Of a DNA stretch of 64,000 nucleotides, positions 36,383-45,212 are shown in pieces. Position numbers and translations under genes: made by a program. The stretch is from Flavobacteriaceae bacterium. Its GTDB lineage: Bacteria > Bacteroidota > Bacteroidia > Flavobacteriales > Flavobacteriaceae. The stretch is from positions 1,136,001-1,200,000 of the forward strand of contig JAGYKX010000005.1 of the NCBI GenBank assembly GCA_018401115.1, in the 5' to 3' direction. Each line of letters begins with the position of its first letter. Position 1 is the stretch's first letter. The notes below the pieces were generated by a model that saw only the letters and a list, made by a program, of their open reading frames with translations, ran no database searches and was not told the DNA's origin.

Positions 36383-36521
36383 CCGTCATCCTGAAAAGCA
36401 TTGCGACCCATAGGAGCATTGCGCAGTTCAGGATCTCCTTTTAATGGAAACAGATTGTTCTCTTACAATGTGATAAAGTACCCATTTTCTAAGGGATCCT
36501 GAAACAAGTTCAGGATGACGG
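36383..36521. repeat. 139-bp palindrome-ended element, copy 2
   Basis: Identical to 35853-35991, including both 13-bp inverted ends. It is preceded by ATACTCC(A/G) in both copies. This copy continues directly into the 108-bp repeat tail and heptamer array 2, showing that the pieces travel or are duplicated as one composite. Confidence 0.85.
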
Positions 36522-36622
36522 TTGCTGAGGCTCTCGAAGCATTTTTCAATTAACAATTTTCAATGAGCAATGATCAATAGCCATTTACGAAATACGGTCA
36601 ACGTTATTTAGGGATGTACAAT
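36515..36622 (+). repeat. Dispersed repeat tail, copy B, with CAATNNN heptads
   Basis: Nearly identical to 34281-34388. Five CAATNNN heptads occupy 36547-36581. It bridges the 139-bp element and heptamer array 2. Confidence 0.85.
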
Positions 36623-36734
36623 CTTCTAACCTCTAACTTCCAACTTCCAACCTCCAACTTCCAGCTTCTAACCTCCAACTTCCAACTTCCAACCTCTAAC
36701 CTCTAGCTTCCAACCTCCAACCTCCAACCTCTAA
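36623..36734 (+). repeat. Heptamer array 2, 16 units of CYTCYAA
   Basis: Sixteen uninterrupted 7-bp units with the same C/T-variable positions as array 1; two units end in AG. It lies 73 bases beyond the stop of the DUF3347 gene, in its 3' flank. Confidence 0.95.
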
Positions 36735-36807
36735 ACAAATTTACCTGCGTTCATCTGCCCGAACATATCTCAATGGCAAATTCCTAACACAAAAGTTTCC
36801 AATGTAC

Positions 36808-37425
36808 CTATTGCTGTAAACTGAAAGTCTCCGTTACTGAACCGCAGGTAAGCATACTACTGCCAAATAATGGGTTACGGATTTCTTTGGAATCACTGAG
36901 CCAAACCCCACCTTTATTGCTGTCGTACATTGGGCAGTATTGCTGATAAAGTGTTCTGTCTGACCCCGTCATTTGGAGTAATTCCGCAAAGTCTTGGCTG
37001 ACCCGCTCAAAATGATTTCTTTGTTCTTTAATTTTACCCGCTGAGATGCGTTCGCTGTTGGCTTGGATCACTTCGAGCATACTGCTGATTTCAGTTTGTT
37101 TTGACGCCCCCATCATACCTGCATCAAAAGTCGAAGCTGACGCAGCAAGTTTTTCACTTGCTTTGGAAGCCTCTTCAGTGTCATCTTTCACCAAAGCATC
37201 TTTAAGGGATAAATAATCATTAATCAGTTGCGTAACATCTTGATTCTGGTTCATTTCCATCGCAGCATCTCCTGACATTTCTTTTTCCGTAGATTGTCCC
37301 ATTTGATGCTCATTTCCGTCATTTGTCATTGTGTGGTTGGTTGTAGTGCCATTTCCACAAGCCATGAGGGCAAAGGATAAAATGGCGGTAAGCTTGAGAG
37401 ATACGATTGAATTTGTTCTTTTCAT
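36808..37425 (-). CDS. DUF3347 lipoprotein, stand-alone
   Basis: 205 residues. The lipoprotein signal ends in LSFALMACGNG. A Met/His-rich linker (HTMTNDGNEHQMGQ, MSGDAAMEMNQ) precedes the DUF3347 domain (about 62-205), which carries LINDYLSLKDALVKDD, QYCPMYDSNKGGVWLSD and NPLFGSSMLTCGSV. The paired CPM and MLTCG motifs are also at the C-terminus of the CusB-like adaptor next door, so both probably bind copper or silver in the periplasm. It is the last gene of the metal-efflux run. Confidence 0.85.
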   Translation of the reverse strand: MKRTNSIVSLKLTAILSFALMACGNGTTTNHTMTNDGNEHQMGQSTEKEMSGDAAMEMNQNQDVTQLINDYLSLKDALVKDDTEEASKASEKLAASASTFDAGMMGASKQTEISSMLEVIQANSERISAGKIKEQRNHFERVSQDFAELLQMTGSDRTLYQQYCPMYDSNKGGVWLSDSKEIRNPLFGSSMLTCGSVTETFSLQQ

Positions 37426-37537
37426 TATTTTAAAATTTAAGTGTTATACGTTTTATATAGGGTATACTTTTGAATGATTTTCTTATTGGTTTTAGCGTCT
37501 TTCAGGGGGCTAGCATCTCGCTGAGACCTTGCTGTTG

Positions 37538-39328
37538 TTACTTCATTTTCTCCACCACTTCTCCACAGGTAAGCATGCTAGCACCAAAATAGGGGTTCAG
37601 CACTTGGTCTTCTCGGCTAAGCCAGTTGGCTCCGTTATTATTATCTGCCATGGGGCAAAATTGCAAGTAGATGTCACCACCCACTGTTCCAAACTGCTGC
37701 GTTAGGGCAATCATGCCCTCCGATAGCGGTAAAAACAACTCACGAAGCTGTTCCAGGTTGGTCACTTCACGCAAAGGCTGAAGTGCTTGTTTGAGTACAG
37801 CCTCGCGCTCCATCCAGGGCATATGGTGTTCACCGGTGAAGATGGCCATATCGATATTGCTTAAGTTTTCGCGCAACACCACTGCTGCTTTTTGGGCTAT
37901 TTTAAAATCATCGTTGACCAATGCTTCTTTCAAAGCGAAATAGTCGTCATATAAGCTTTTCAAAGCCGCTTGAGCCGCTTCGCCCAAGGGTGTCGTGGAG
38001 GGGCTGATTGCAGAAGAACTCATGTCTTCCATTGCACCATGGTCGTGAACTGAACCGGTTTGTGCAACACCTTCAGGGTTCATCATGCTCATTTTACCTG
38101 AGAGCTGCGCGGCTGCATCAATGCTAAAAGTACCGTTCACAGCTATCTCCTCACCGGGCTTTAGGCCGGAAAGGATTTCATAACGATCTCCTGATGTTCC
38201 GCCTAAGTTCACCTCGCGGGGCACAAAGGCCACTCCGGCCTCTGTAGTAAGTTTCACATACACCAAAGAGCGTTTTCCGGTGTACATCACAGCAGATTTG
38301 GGTACATACAAAGCCTCTGCCTCTTCTGTTTTAACAAGCAATTCGCCCTTAATGAACATATCGGGTTTGAGCAGGCCTTCAGCATTGTTGATTTCAATGC
38401 GCGCTTTGGTCACACGGCTTTTTTCATCCACCATAGGGTCGATAAAGCTGATTTTTCCTTCGAAAACTTTTCCCGGATAGGTGGCTACTTCAAAGCTAAT
38501 CGGGTCACCCATATGTACTTTGCTCAGGTCTTTTTCATACACTTCAAACATGCCCCAAAGCTGTGAAAGGTCTGCTACTTCATACAAAGCGGTACCTTGT
38601 AACACATGGTCGCCTGCATTCAATAAGTTTTGGGTTACATAACCACTGGCATTGGCCAAAACAGGGAAACGGTTGGTGGTTTTTCCGGAGCTGAGGATTT
38701 CATCAATTTGTGCATCGCTTAGTTTCCAGTTTTTCAACTTTTGTCGTGCGGCTGTAAAAAGTTCGGGGTACTTGGCTTGGGTCTTTTGAGCCTCTAGCAA
38801 CTCATGTTGTGCCGTCACCAATGCCGGTGAATAGAGGTAGGCAATGGGTTGTCCCTTTTGCACATATTCTCCGGTAAAGTTAATGAGCAACTCCTCAATA
38901 CGCCCTTCTAAATGCGCTGTTTGGGTATAAAGCCTCCGTTCATCGCTTTGAATCTTGCCATTCAGTGCCAGTACTTCCGCTTCTTTTTCAGCATTTGTTG
39001 TGATTTCTAGCGTTTGCACTCCTGCCAATTGCATGGCTGTATTCGACATGCGTATGGCATTGGGGTTTCCCTCCGAATCACTTTCTTCATTGACGGGAAT
39101 CAGGTCCATGCCGCAAAAAGGGCAACTACCGGGCTCATCTTGCCTCACCTGAGGGTGCATGCTACACGTCCACACCCCATTGACCAATGCATGGTCATGT
39201 TCTTCTTCCATGGCCGTTGGTTTGGCGTCAGGCGATTGAAACCAAGAGGAGGTTAACCAGCCGAGGGTGAGGCCAATGACCAAAGTGATGCCAATCAGCA
39301 GGTACAGGTGATTCATTGATTTTTTCAT
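37538..39328 (-). CDS. CusB-like metal efflux adaptor with N-terminal heavy-metal-binding and C-terminal DUF3347 domains
   Basis: 596 residues, longer than classical CusB (about 400). A membrane anchor (about 7-28) is followed by a heavy-metal-binding domain with CSMHPQ and CPFCGMDL (Cys55, 69 and 72). The adaptor core has LEGRIEELLINFTGEYVQKGQPIAYLYSP, a helical hairpin and barrel domains, with LKPGEEIAVNG near its end. An added C-terminal DUF3347 domain (about 450-596) contains QFCPMADNNNGANW and MLTCGEVV. It should deliver Cu/Ag from the periplasm to the CusA-like pump. The gene is 1 base after the TolC-like gene. Confidence 0.92.
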   Translation of the reverse strand: MKKSMNHLYLLIGITLVIGLTLGWLTSSWFQSPDAKPTAMEEEHDHALVNGVWTCSMHPQVRQDEPGSCPFCGMDLIPVNEESDSEGNPNAIRMSNTAMQLAGVQTLEITTNAEKEAEVLALNGKIQSDERRLYTQTAHLEGRIEELLINFTGEYVQKGQPIAYLYSPALVTAQHELLEAQKTQAKYPELFTAARQKLKNWKLSDAQIDEILSSGKTTNRFPVLANASGYVTQNLLNAGDHVLQGTALYEVADLSQLWGMFEVYEKDLSKVHMGDPISFEVATYPGKVFEGKISFIDPMVDEKSRVTKARIEINNAEGLLKPDMFIKGELLVKTEEAEALYVPKSAVMYTGKRSLVYVKLTTEAGVAFVPREVNLGGTSGDRYEILSGLKPGEEIAVNGTFSIDAAAQLSGKMSMMNPEGVAQTGSVHDHGAMEDMSSSAISPSTTPLGEAAQAALKSLYDDYFALKEALVNDDFKIAQKAAVVLRENLSNIDMAIFTGEHHMPWMEREAVLKQALQPLREVTNLEQLRELFLPLSEGMIALTQQFGTVGGDIYLQFCPMADNNNGANWLSREDQVLNPYFGASMLTCGEVVEKMK

Positions 39329-39329
39329 C

Positions 39330-40571
39330 TCATTCGTATTTTGAAGTGTAATAATTGAGTTCCGACCAGGCGATTTGGTAATTCATCATGGCCGAGGCTT
39401 TTTCTTTTTGATAGGTCAATCCTTGTTGTTGCAAGGATAAAATGTCTTCGATGCTTGCTTCAGTGTTTTCATAAGCAGCCAATAGCAAGCGCAGCGACTG
39501 TGCGATGGTTTGCAATTGGTTGTTATAGAGTTCAAAGAGGCTTTTTTGTTCCATCAACCGATAAAGTATGCGGTCGTATTGACTGCTAAACTCCAAGGCC
39601 AGGGCTTTTTCTTTCAAAGCATTGGATTCTACCATCAGCTCAGCGGCTTTTGTGGCGGCTCTGTTCTTTTTGCCAAAAATGGGCAGGCTCAGCGAGACCA
39701 TGGGCATCCAGGCATCTTTCCCACCATCTGCCACCGCAGTGCGGGCACTACCGACCACCACATAGTCCATGCCTACTCCTAAACGGGGCATTTGCTCTTT
39801 TTTCAGCAATTCGGTGCGCGCAAGGGCCGCATCTGTTTGGCCTTGCAGGGCCAAGCCTTCCGGATGGTTTTGCCACAGGCTGTCTGCACTGAGTAGGGCA
39901 TCGTCTTCGTGAAAAGCCGGAGCGTTTGCAAAACTTACATCAGACTGGGCCGGACGGTTAAGGAGGGCGTTGAACTGAGCAAGTAGTGGGCTACGCTTTT
40001 TTTCCAGTAAAGTGAGTTGTGTGCGACTTTGCTCCAGGTACATTTCCACCCGCAGCACATCCACCATAGGCGATTTACCATTCTCAAATTGTTGTTGTGT
40101 CAAGCGCAAGATAGATTGCAGAATTCGTTGGTTTTCCTCTTCTACCTGCATCCATTCTTCCAATTCAAACAAAGGATAATAAGCTTGCGAAACTTGATGA
40201 AAGAGCTGGTCTTTAGCCGCCAGAAAGGACTGAAATTGGGCTTCAGCTTCCAAGGTCTTCACATGTCCACGGGCTTTGAGGGTTCCAAACCAAGGGAACA
40301 TTTGTGTCAGGTTAAAACGTGCACGCTGAGGCCCCACACGTGTTTCTACCGGAGCAATAAAGTAGCCAAAAGAAAAGGTAGGATCCGACAGGCCTTCCTG
40401 CACGGTAATCTCTTGTATTTGACTTTCATAGGCCTTGTATTTGGCCTGCAAACCGGGGTTCTGCTCCGCAGCAATTTGCTGGTAATCGGAGAGGTCCTGA
40501 GCCGAACAATGGTGAATGAACAATGACCAATGAACCGTAAATACCAATAATAAATAGAGCTTGGTTTTCAT
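39330..40571 (-). CDS. TolC family outer-membrane efflux protein (CusC-like)
   Basis: About 413 residues from the ATG at 40571. The two long helical hairpin repeats of TolC proteins are visible (YQQIAAEQNPGLQAKYKAYESQIQE, AKLFPWFGTLKARGHVK-like, then KKNRAATKAAELMVESNALKEKALALE). It forms the outer-membrane channel for the Cus-type pump. The signal peptide is odd: residues 13-22 (VHWSLFIHHC) are encoded by four CAATNNN heptads (40507-40534), giving His and Trp where a hydrophobic core is expected. The cleavage region CSAQ remains. It is separated from the pump gene by a repeat array and a gene relic. Confidence 0.9.
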   Translation of the reverse strand: MKTKLYLLLVFTVHWSLFIHHCSAQDLSDYQQIAAEQNPGLQAKYKAYESQIQEITVQEGLSDPTFSFGYFIAPVETRVGPQRARFNLTQMFPWFGTLKARGHVKTLEAEAQFQSFLAAKDQLFHQVSQAYYPLFELEEWMQVEEENQRILQSILRLTQQQFENGKSPMVDVLRVEMYLEQSRTQLTLLEKKRSPLLAQFNALLNRPAQSDVSFANAPAFHEDDALLSADSLWQNHPEGLALQGQTDAALARTELLKKEQMPRLGVGMDYVVVGSARTAVADGGKDAWMPMVSLSLPIFGKKNRAATKAAELMVESNALKEKALALEFSSQYDRILYRLMEQKSLFELYNNQLQTIAQSLRLLLAAYENTEASIEDILSLQQQGLTYQKEKASAMMNYQIAWSELNYYTSKYE

Positions 40572-40575
40572 ATTT

Positions 40576-41004
40576 TTATGACTTGGCATTTTGAATGATT
40601 TTAAAAAGTATTTTGGATATTTCATCCGCGGCAGCGAAAGAAGTTAGGAACCGGAATCCAGAAATGAACAGGAAGCATCTAGTCGTTGGCAACCACCATC
40701 TGGAAGCTAGAAGCCGGAGGCCAGAAGTTAGAAGAGTTCTGGTGGAGAATCCTAATTTTGGCCGTAGATCAGCACTTTCTATGCCAGTAGCTGACTGGGA
40801 GAAAAGAGAAGATAGAAGGATTATGCTTGAAAATCCATCTGCAATCACCAATTTCAAATCTTTAAGCGTTAATTTAAATTTTTTAAACCCTATCATTTTT
40901 CTAGTTCTAAAGTATTGTGTAATGCATTTTACTTCATAAAAAATATCCATCGTCAAGCTAACTTGCCTTTTATAAACCACTAAATCCCGATACGTCTCAA
41001 TCAT
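40576..41004 (-). pseudogene. Relic of a four-helix-bundle (S23/Avd-like) protein gene, disrupted by heptamer sequence
   Basis: A 142-codon frame whose first 35 or so residues (ETYRDLVVYKRQVSLTMDIFYEVK) match the start of the four-helix-bundle / 23S intervening-sequence protein family. The remainder does not: the conserved helix 2 motif (SIPxNIAEG type) is missing, and part is read from degenerate heptamers (40700-40734). The start codon lies 4 bases after the long heptamer array. I regard it as a decayed gene. Family members are often stand-alone genes of unknown function or sit inside 23S rRNA genes. Confidence 0.5.
40700..40734 (-). repeat. Degenerate heptamer array 4, inverted
   Basis: Five 7-bp units in the opposite orientation (plus strand CTGGAAG, CTAGAAG, CCGGAGG, CCAGAAG, TTAGAAG). 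A more decayed patch with the same phase pattern lies at about 40641-40665. Because it is inverted relative to array 3, the two could pair in a transcript. Confidence 0.7.
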
Positions 41005-41007
41005 CTT

Positions 41008-41259
41008 TTTCTAACTTCTAACTTCTAACATCTAACCTCTAAACTCCAGCTTCCAACTTCTAACCTCTAACCTCTAACCTCTAACCTCTAAACTCCAGCT
41101 TCCAACTTCTAACTTCTAACCTCCAACTTCCAACTTCCAACCTCCAACCTCCAACTTCCAACTTCCAACCTCCAACCTCCAACTTCCAACCTCCAACCTC
41201 CAACCTCCAACCTCCAACTTCCAACTTCCAACTTCTATCCTCTAACTTCCAACCTCCAA
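41008..41259 (+). repeat. Heptamer array 3, 36 units of CYTCYAA
   Basis: Thirty-six uninterrupted 7-bp units, the longest array in the window. It fills the space between the four-helix-bundle relic and the CusA-like gene and reaches into the latter: the stop codon at 41235-41237 and the last seven codons lie within it. Variation is again mainly C/T at positions 2 and 5. Confidence 0.95.
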
Positions 41260-44200
41260 CAATACAACACCGGCACTACGAAGTAGGTAATGGCTGCCAC
41301 CAGCATGCCACCAAATGCCGGAATGGCCATTGGTATCATGATGTCGGCACCTCGTCCCGAAGAACTGAGAATCGGCAATAGGGCAATCAAAGTGGTCGCA
41401 GAGGTCATCACGGCAGGACGAATCCTGCGGGCACCGGCTTCTACCACGGCCATGCGTATGCCTTTGATGTTTTTAGGGCGGTCTTCTTTGAATCGTTGAT
41501 CCAAATAAGTACCCATCAGCACACCATCGTCTGTGGCCAGCCCGAAAAGGGCAATAAATCCTACCCACACAGCCACACTCAAATTGAAAGGCTGTATGTG
41601 GAATACTTCCGACAGAGAAAAACCCAAAACAGAGAGCTCCTGAAACCCGGGCTGTCCATAAAGCCAAAGCATGATAAAGCCACCACTAAAGGCCATGGCC
41701 ACCCCGCTGAAAACCATCATGGCGGTTGCAATGGATTTGAACTGGAAATACAAAATCAAGAAAATGACGGCCAACACTACAGGTACCACAAAGCTTAGGC
41801 GTTTTTCAGCCCGGACTTGGTTTTCGTATGTACCTGAAAATTGAAAACTCACTCCGGCAGGCACTTGCAGGGAACCTGCTGCGATTTCTTGATCGATCAG
41901 GCTTTGGGCGGTTTCCACCACTTCTACTTCTGAAAAACCCTCTTTCTTATCAAAAATGACATAGCTCACCAAAAAGCTGTCTTCACTTTTGATGGCCTGC
42001 GGACCCCTTTCGTAATGCAAGGTCACCACCTCGGACAAAGGAATGGTCTCGCCCATGGGGGTATTCACCGTTATATTTTCCAAAGCTTCCGGACTGTCTC
42101 GCAGTTCTCGTGGATAGCGCACCCGAACAGCATAGCGCTCGCGTCCTTCTAAAGTGGTAGTCAAGGCATTGCCCCCAATGGCTGTGGTAATGACTTGCTG
42201 TACATCTTCTACTGTGAGGCCATAGCGTGCCATGGCTGGCCTGCGCAGTTCCAGGTTGAGGTAAGGTTTTCCAATCACCCGGTCGGCAAAAGTAGCTTCA
42301 GCTTTGACTGAAGGAATGGTCTTGAGGATACCTTCCAATTTTTCTCCAAAAGCTGAGATGGTTTCTAAATCCGGGCCATAGACCTTAATGCCCATGGGGG
42401 CACGCATGCCGGTTTGTAACATGACCAATCGGGTTTCAATGGGTTGTAATTTTGGAGCGGAAGTAACTCCCGGAATTTGGGTTTGCTTGGATATTTCATC
42501 CCATATGTCATCGGTAGAAGCAATTTGCGGACGCCAATTCCTGAAGTAATCACCCTTGTTTTTAGGAACAAGGTGTTTCTCCATGTCCTTGAAAAGGGTG
42601 GTAAATAATTCATCTTGTTGACGGTCAGAAAGCACTTGCCCATCCCTGCTTTCAAAAGCATAGCTGTCTGGGTTGAAGAGCAGTTCGGTATTTGACCATG
42701 GTGCCGGAAGGTCTTTCAAAACGAAGTAACCGTTTGACTGGGTGGCAAAGCGCATCGGTCTTCCCTTGCTGTTGCTGATGTATTCAGGCTTATATTGAAT
42801 TACATTTTCAAACATAGACACGGGGGCAGGGTCAAGGGCCGAGTTCACACGCCCCAGTTTACCGACTACACGTTCGACTTCAGGAATTTGCGCCACTTGC
42901 ATATCCAGCTGTGCCAAAACCTTTGTATTGTATTCCACTCCGGAATGTGGCATGGAGGTGGGCATCAGTAAAAAGCTACCCTCATCGAGTGCCGGCATGA
43001 ATTCACTCTGCAATCCGGGAAAGCTATGCGTTAAGCCAGACCAAAGGTGGGTGGTGCGGATGTTTGTACCCAAAGCATCGAAGCCTTTTGCCACAAATCC
43101 GAAGACGTTGGGAAAGCCCAACCAAATATTGACGCCCAACAGAATGAGCAAAAAGGGAAGGGTTAAAAAGGTTTTTTTATACCTGAGACACAGGTGAAGT
43201 AAGGATTGATAGTAGTGGGTAAGTACTTTAAAAAAGCCCAAAATCAACACCAAACAGATAATTACAAACAATAAATTCCCTGCGAAACCTGCCGAGGGTC
43301 CAAGTGGCAGCCAGTAGGTGGTGAGCAAATAAGTAATCCCCAATAGCACCACAACCAAGCTGCCATGCTTTTTGAGCATGCCATAGACTTTCATTCGGGT
43401 TGTGGGCTCCTCTGTTGGCGGGGTGCTTTGGATGACAAAAGATTCAAGCTCATTATGGGCTTGAGTATGTGGTTTTTTCCGTGAGAGCTTCCAACCAAAA
43501 AACCAATGTGCCAGGGTGGGTAAGATCAACAAAGTAACCATCAAAGCAGCCACGAGGGCAAAGGTTTTGGTAAAGGCCAAAGGAGTAAAAAGCTTGCCTT
43601 CAGCCGCCTGCAAGGTAAATACAGGGATAAAACTGACAATGGTGGTGGCCACGGCCGTGATGATGGCTGAAGAAACCTCAGCACTTCCTTCATACACCGC
43701 CTGCTTGACTTTTTGGTAGTAATCGACTGTCTGATTTTCAAGCTCATCTAATTTCTTGAGGATATTCTCGGTGAGGATAACCCCCAAATCGACCATGGTG
43801 CCGATGGCTATGGCAATGCCCGAAAGGGCCACAATGTTGGCATCTACCTCAAAGTAGCGCATGGCAATGAAAACCATCAAAATGCCAATGGGAAGCAGTG
43901 CCGCAATCAAGAAAGAGGCACGTAAATGATACACCATCACCAAAATCACGATGATGGTAATCAAGACTTGCAAAGAAAGGGCTTGCTCTAGCGTGCCGAG
44001 GGTTTCGTAAATCAGTTCTGAACGATCGTAAAAGGGTACAAGGGTCAATTGGCTCACAGTACCATCTGCCAAGGTCTTTTTGGGCAAACCACTTGCTATG
44101 TCTTTGATCTTTTGCTTTGTGGCTTCAATTACTTCAAGGGGGTTGGCTCCATAGCGAGCCACTACCACACCACCTACTACTTCGGCACCATCTTTATCGA

Positions 44201-45098
44201 GCACACCCCTGCGGGTGGCAGGTCCAACACTGATATGGGCGACATCTTGCAAGCGAATTGGCACATTGTTGAACACGCTGACTACAGATTGCTCAATGTC
44301 TTCCAGGTTTTCAATGTTTCCCAATCCGCGGATCAGGTATTCGGCCTGATTGATTTCCATGGTTTGTGCCCCTACATCTTTGTTGGCTGATCGAACGGCC
44401 TTGATGACCTGAGTCAAAGTAATGTCGTATTGCTGTAAGATATCGGGCTTTACATCTATGTGGTATTCTTTTACAAAACCACCGATGGAAGCGACTTCCG
44501 CCACGCCTTCCGTGGCATTGAGGGCATATTTCACGTAAAAATCTTGTACAGACCGCACTTCTTGAAGGTCCCAACCACCAGTAGTATTCCCTTTCTGATC
44601 TCTCCCTTCCAGAGTATACCAAAACACCTGTCCCAAACCCGTAGCATCGGGCCCCAAGGTAGGTTGTACGCCTTCTGGCAGCAGACCGGGAGGAAGTGCA
44701 TTCAATTTTTCTAAAATACGCGTCCTCGACCAGTAAAAATCTGCTTCTTCATCAAAAATCAGGTAGATGCTGGAAAAGCCAAAAATGGAGGTGCTGCGGA
44801 CAGACTTTACGGAGGGTAAGCCCAATAGGTAAGAGGTGAGGGGATAAGAAATTTGGTCTTCAATGTCTTGCGGAGACTTACCTTCCCATTCGGTAAAAAC
44901 AATTTGCTGGTTTTCCCCAATATCGGGAATGGCATCTACGGCCACGGGATCGGAGGGGAGAAAAGGAATATGCCATGCAGAATTTTCATTCCCCGCCTGA
45001 AAAGGCGCAGTAATCAAGCCCCAGACCACAAAGGCCAGCAGCACGAGAAGGGTAAGAAGTTTGTGTTCTAAAAAGAACTTAATCAAATGATTGATCAT
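41235..45098 (-). CDS. CusA/CzcA-type heavy-metal RND efflux pump
   Basis: 1287 residues, about 240 more than E. coli CusA. It is an HME-RND permease with helix 4 GIAIAIGTMVDLGVILTENI (single Asp), EFMPALDEGSFLLMPTSMPHSG, MRAPMGIKVYGPDL and late VGFIALFGLATDDGVLMGTYL. The extra length lies mainly in a central stretch with additional membrane segments (about 575-670) and in loops of the second porter domain. With the CusB- and TolC-like proteins it should expel Cu/Ag or divalent metals. Its last residues (WRLEVRG) are encoded by the heptamer array, so the natural C-terminus has been replaced or extended. Confidence 0.93.
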   Translation of the reverse strand: MINHLIKFFLEHKLLTLLVLLAFVVWGLITAPFQAGNENSAWHIPFLPSDPVAVDAIPDIGENQQIVFTEWEGKSPQDIEDQISYPLTSYLLGLPSVKSVRSTSIFGFSSIYLIFDEEADFYWSRTRILEKLNALPPGLLPEGVQPTLGPDATGLGQVFWYTLEGRDQKGNTTGGWDLQEVRSVQDFYVKYALNATEGVAEVASIGGFVKEYHIDVKPDILQQYDITLTQVIKAVRSANKDVGAQTMEINQAEYLIRGLGNIENLEDIEQSVVSVFNNVPIRLQDVAHISVGPATRRGVLDKDGAEVVGGVVVARYGANPLEVIEATKQKIKDIASGLPKKTLADGTVSQLTLVPFYDRSELIYETLGTLEQALSLQVLITIIVILVMVYHLRASFLIAALLPIGILMVFIAMRYFEVDANIVALSGIAIAIGTMVDLGVILTENILKKLDELENQTVDYYQKVKQAVYEGSAEVSSAIITAVATTIVSFIPVFTLQAAEGKLFTPLAFTKTFALVAALMVTLLILPTLAHWFFGWKLSRKKPHTQAHNELESFVIQSTPPTEEPTTRMKVYGMLKKHGSLVVVLLGITYLLTTYWLPLGPSAGFAGNLLFVIICLVLILGFFKVLTHYYQSLLHLCLRYKKTFLTLPFLLILLGVNIWLGFPNVFGFVAKGFDALGTNIRTTHLWSGLTHSFPGLQSEFMPALDEGSFLLMPTSMPHSGVEYNTKVLAQLDMQVAQIPEVERVVGKLGRVNSALDPAPVSMFENVIQYKPEYISNSKGRPMRFATQSNGYFVLKDLPAPWSNTELLFNPDSYAFESRDGQVLSDRQQDELFTTLFKDMEKHLVPKNKGDYFRNWRPQIASTDDIWDEISKQTQIPGVTSAPKLQPIETRLVMLQTGMRAPMGIKVYGPDLETISAFGEKLEGILKTIPSVKAEATFADRVIGKPYLNLELRRPAMARYGLTVEDVQQVITTAIGGNALTTTLEGRERYAVRVRYPRELRDSPEALENITVNTPMGETIPLSEVVTLHYERGPQAIKSEDSFLVSYVIFDKKEGFSEVEVVETAQSLIDQEIAAGSLQVPAGVSFQFSGTYENQVRAEKRLSFVVPVVLAVIFLILYFQFKSIATAMMVFSGVAMAFSGGFIMLWLYGQPGFQELSVLGFSLSEVFHIQPFNLSVAVWVGFIALFGLATDDGVLMGTYLDQRFKEDRPKNIKGIRMAVVEAGARRIRPAVMTSATTLIALLPILSSSGRGADIMIPMAIPAFGGMLVAAITYFVVPVLYCWRLEVRG

Positions 45099-45212
45099 GG
45101 GTAAAAGGCTTAATAAAAGATATAGGAAACCATGACGTAGGAATACGCCTTTGGAAAAATGTTAGCCAAGCCCATATTTGAAGAGGGGCTTCACCAAACC
45201 GTTAAGCCTTTT

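Noticed and set aside
40595..40939. 114-codon plus-strand frame across the four-helix-bundle relic
   Set aside because: It is antisense to the relic and partly encoded by degenerate heptamers, with no domain features.
34389..41259. Heptamer arrays as a CRISPR locus
   Set aside because: Units are 7 bp and contiguous, with no spacers of regular size, and no cas gene is nearby.
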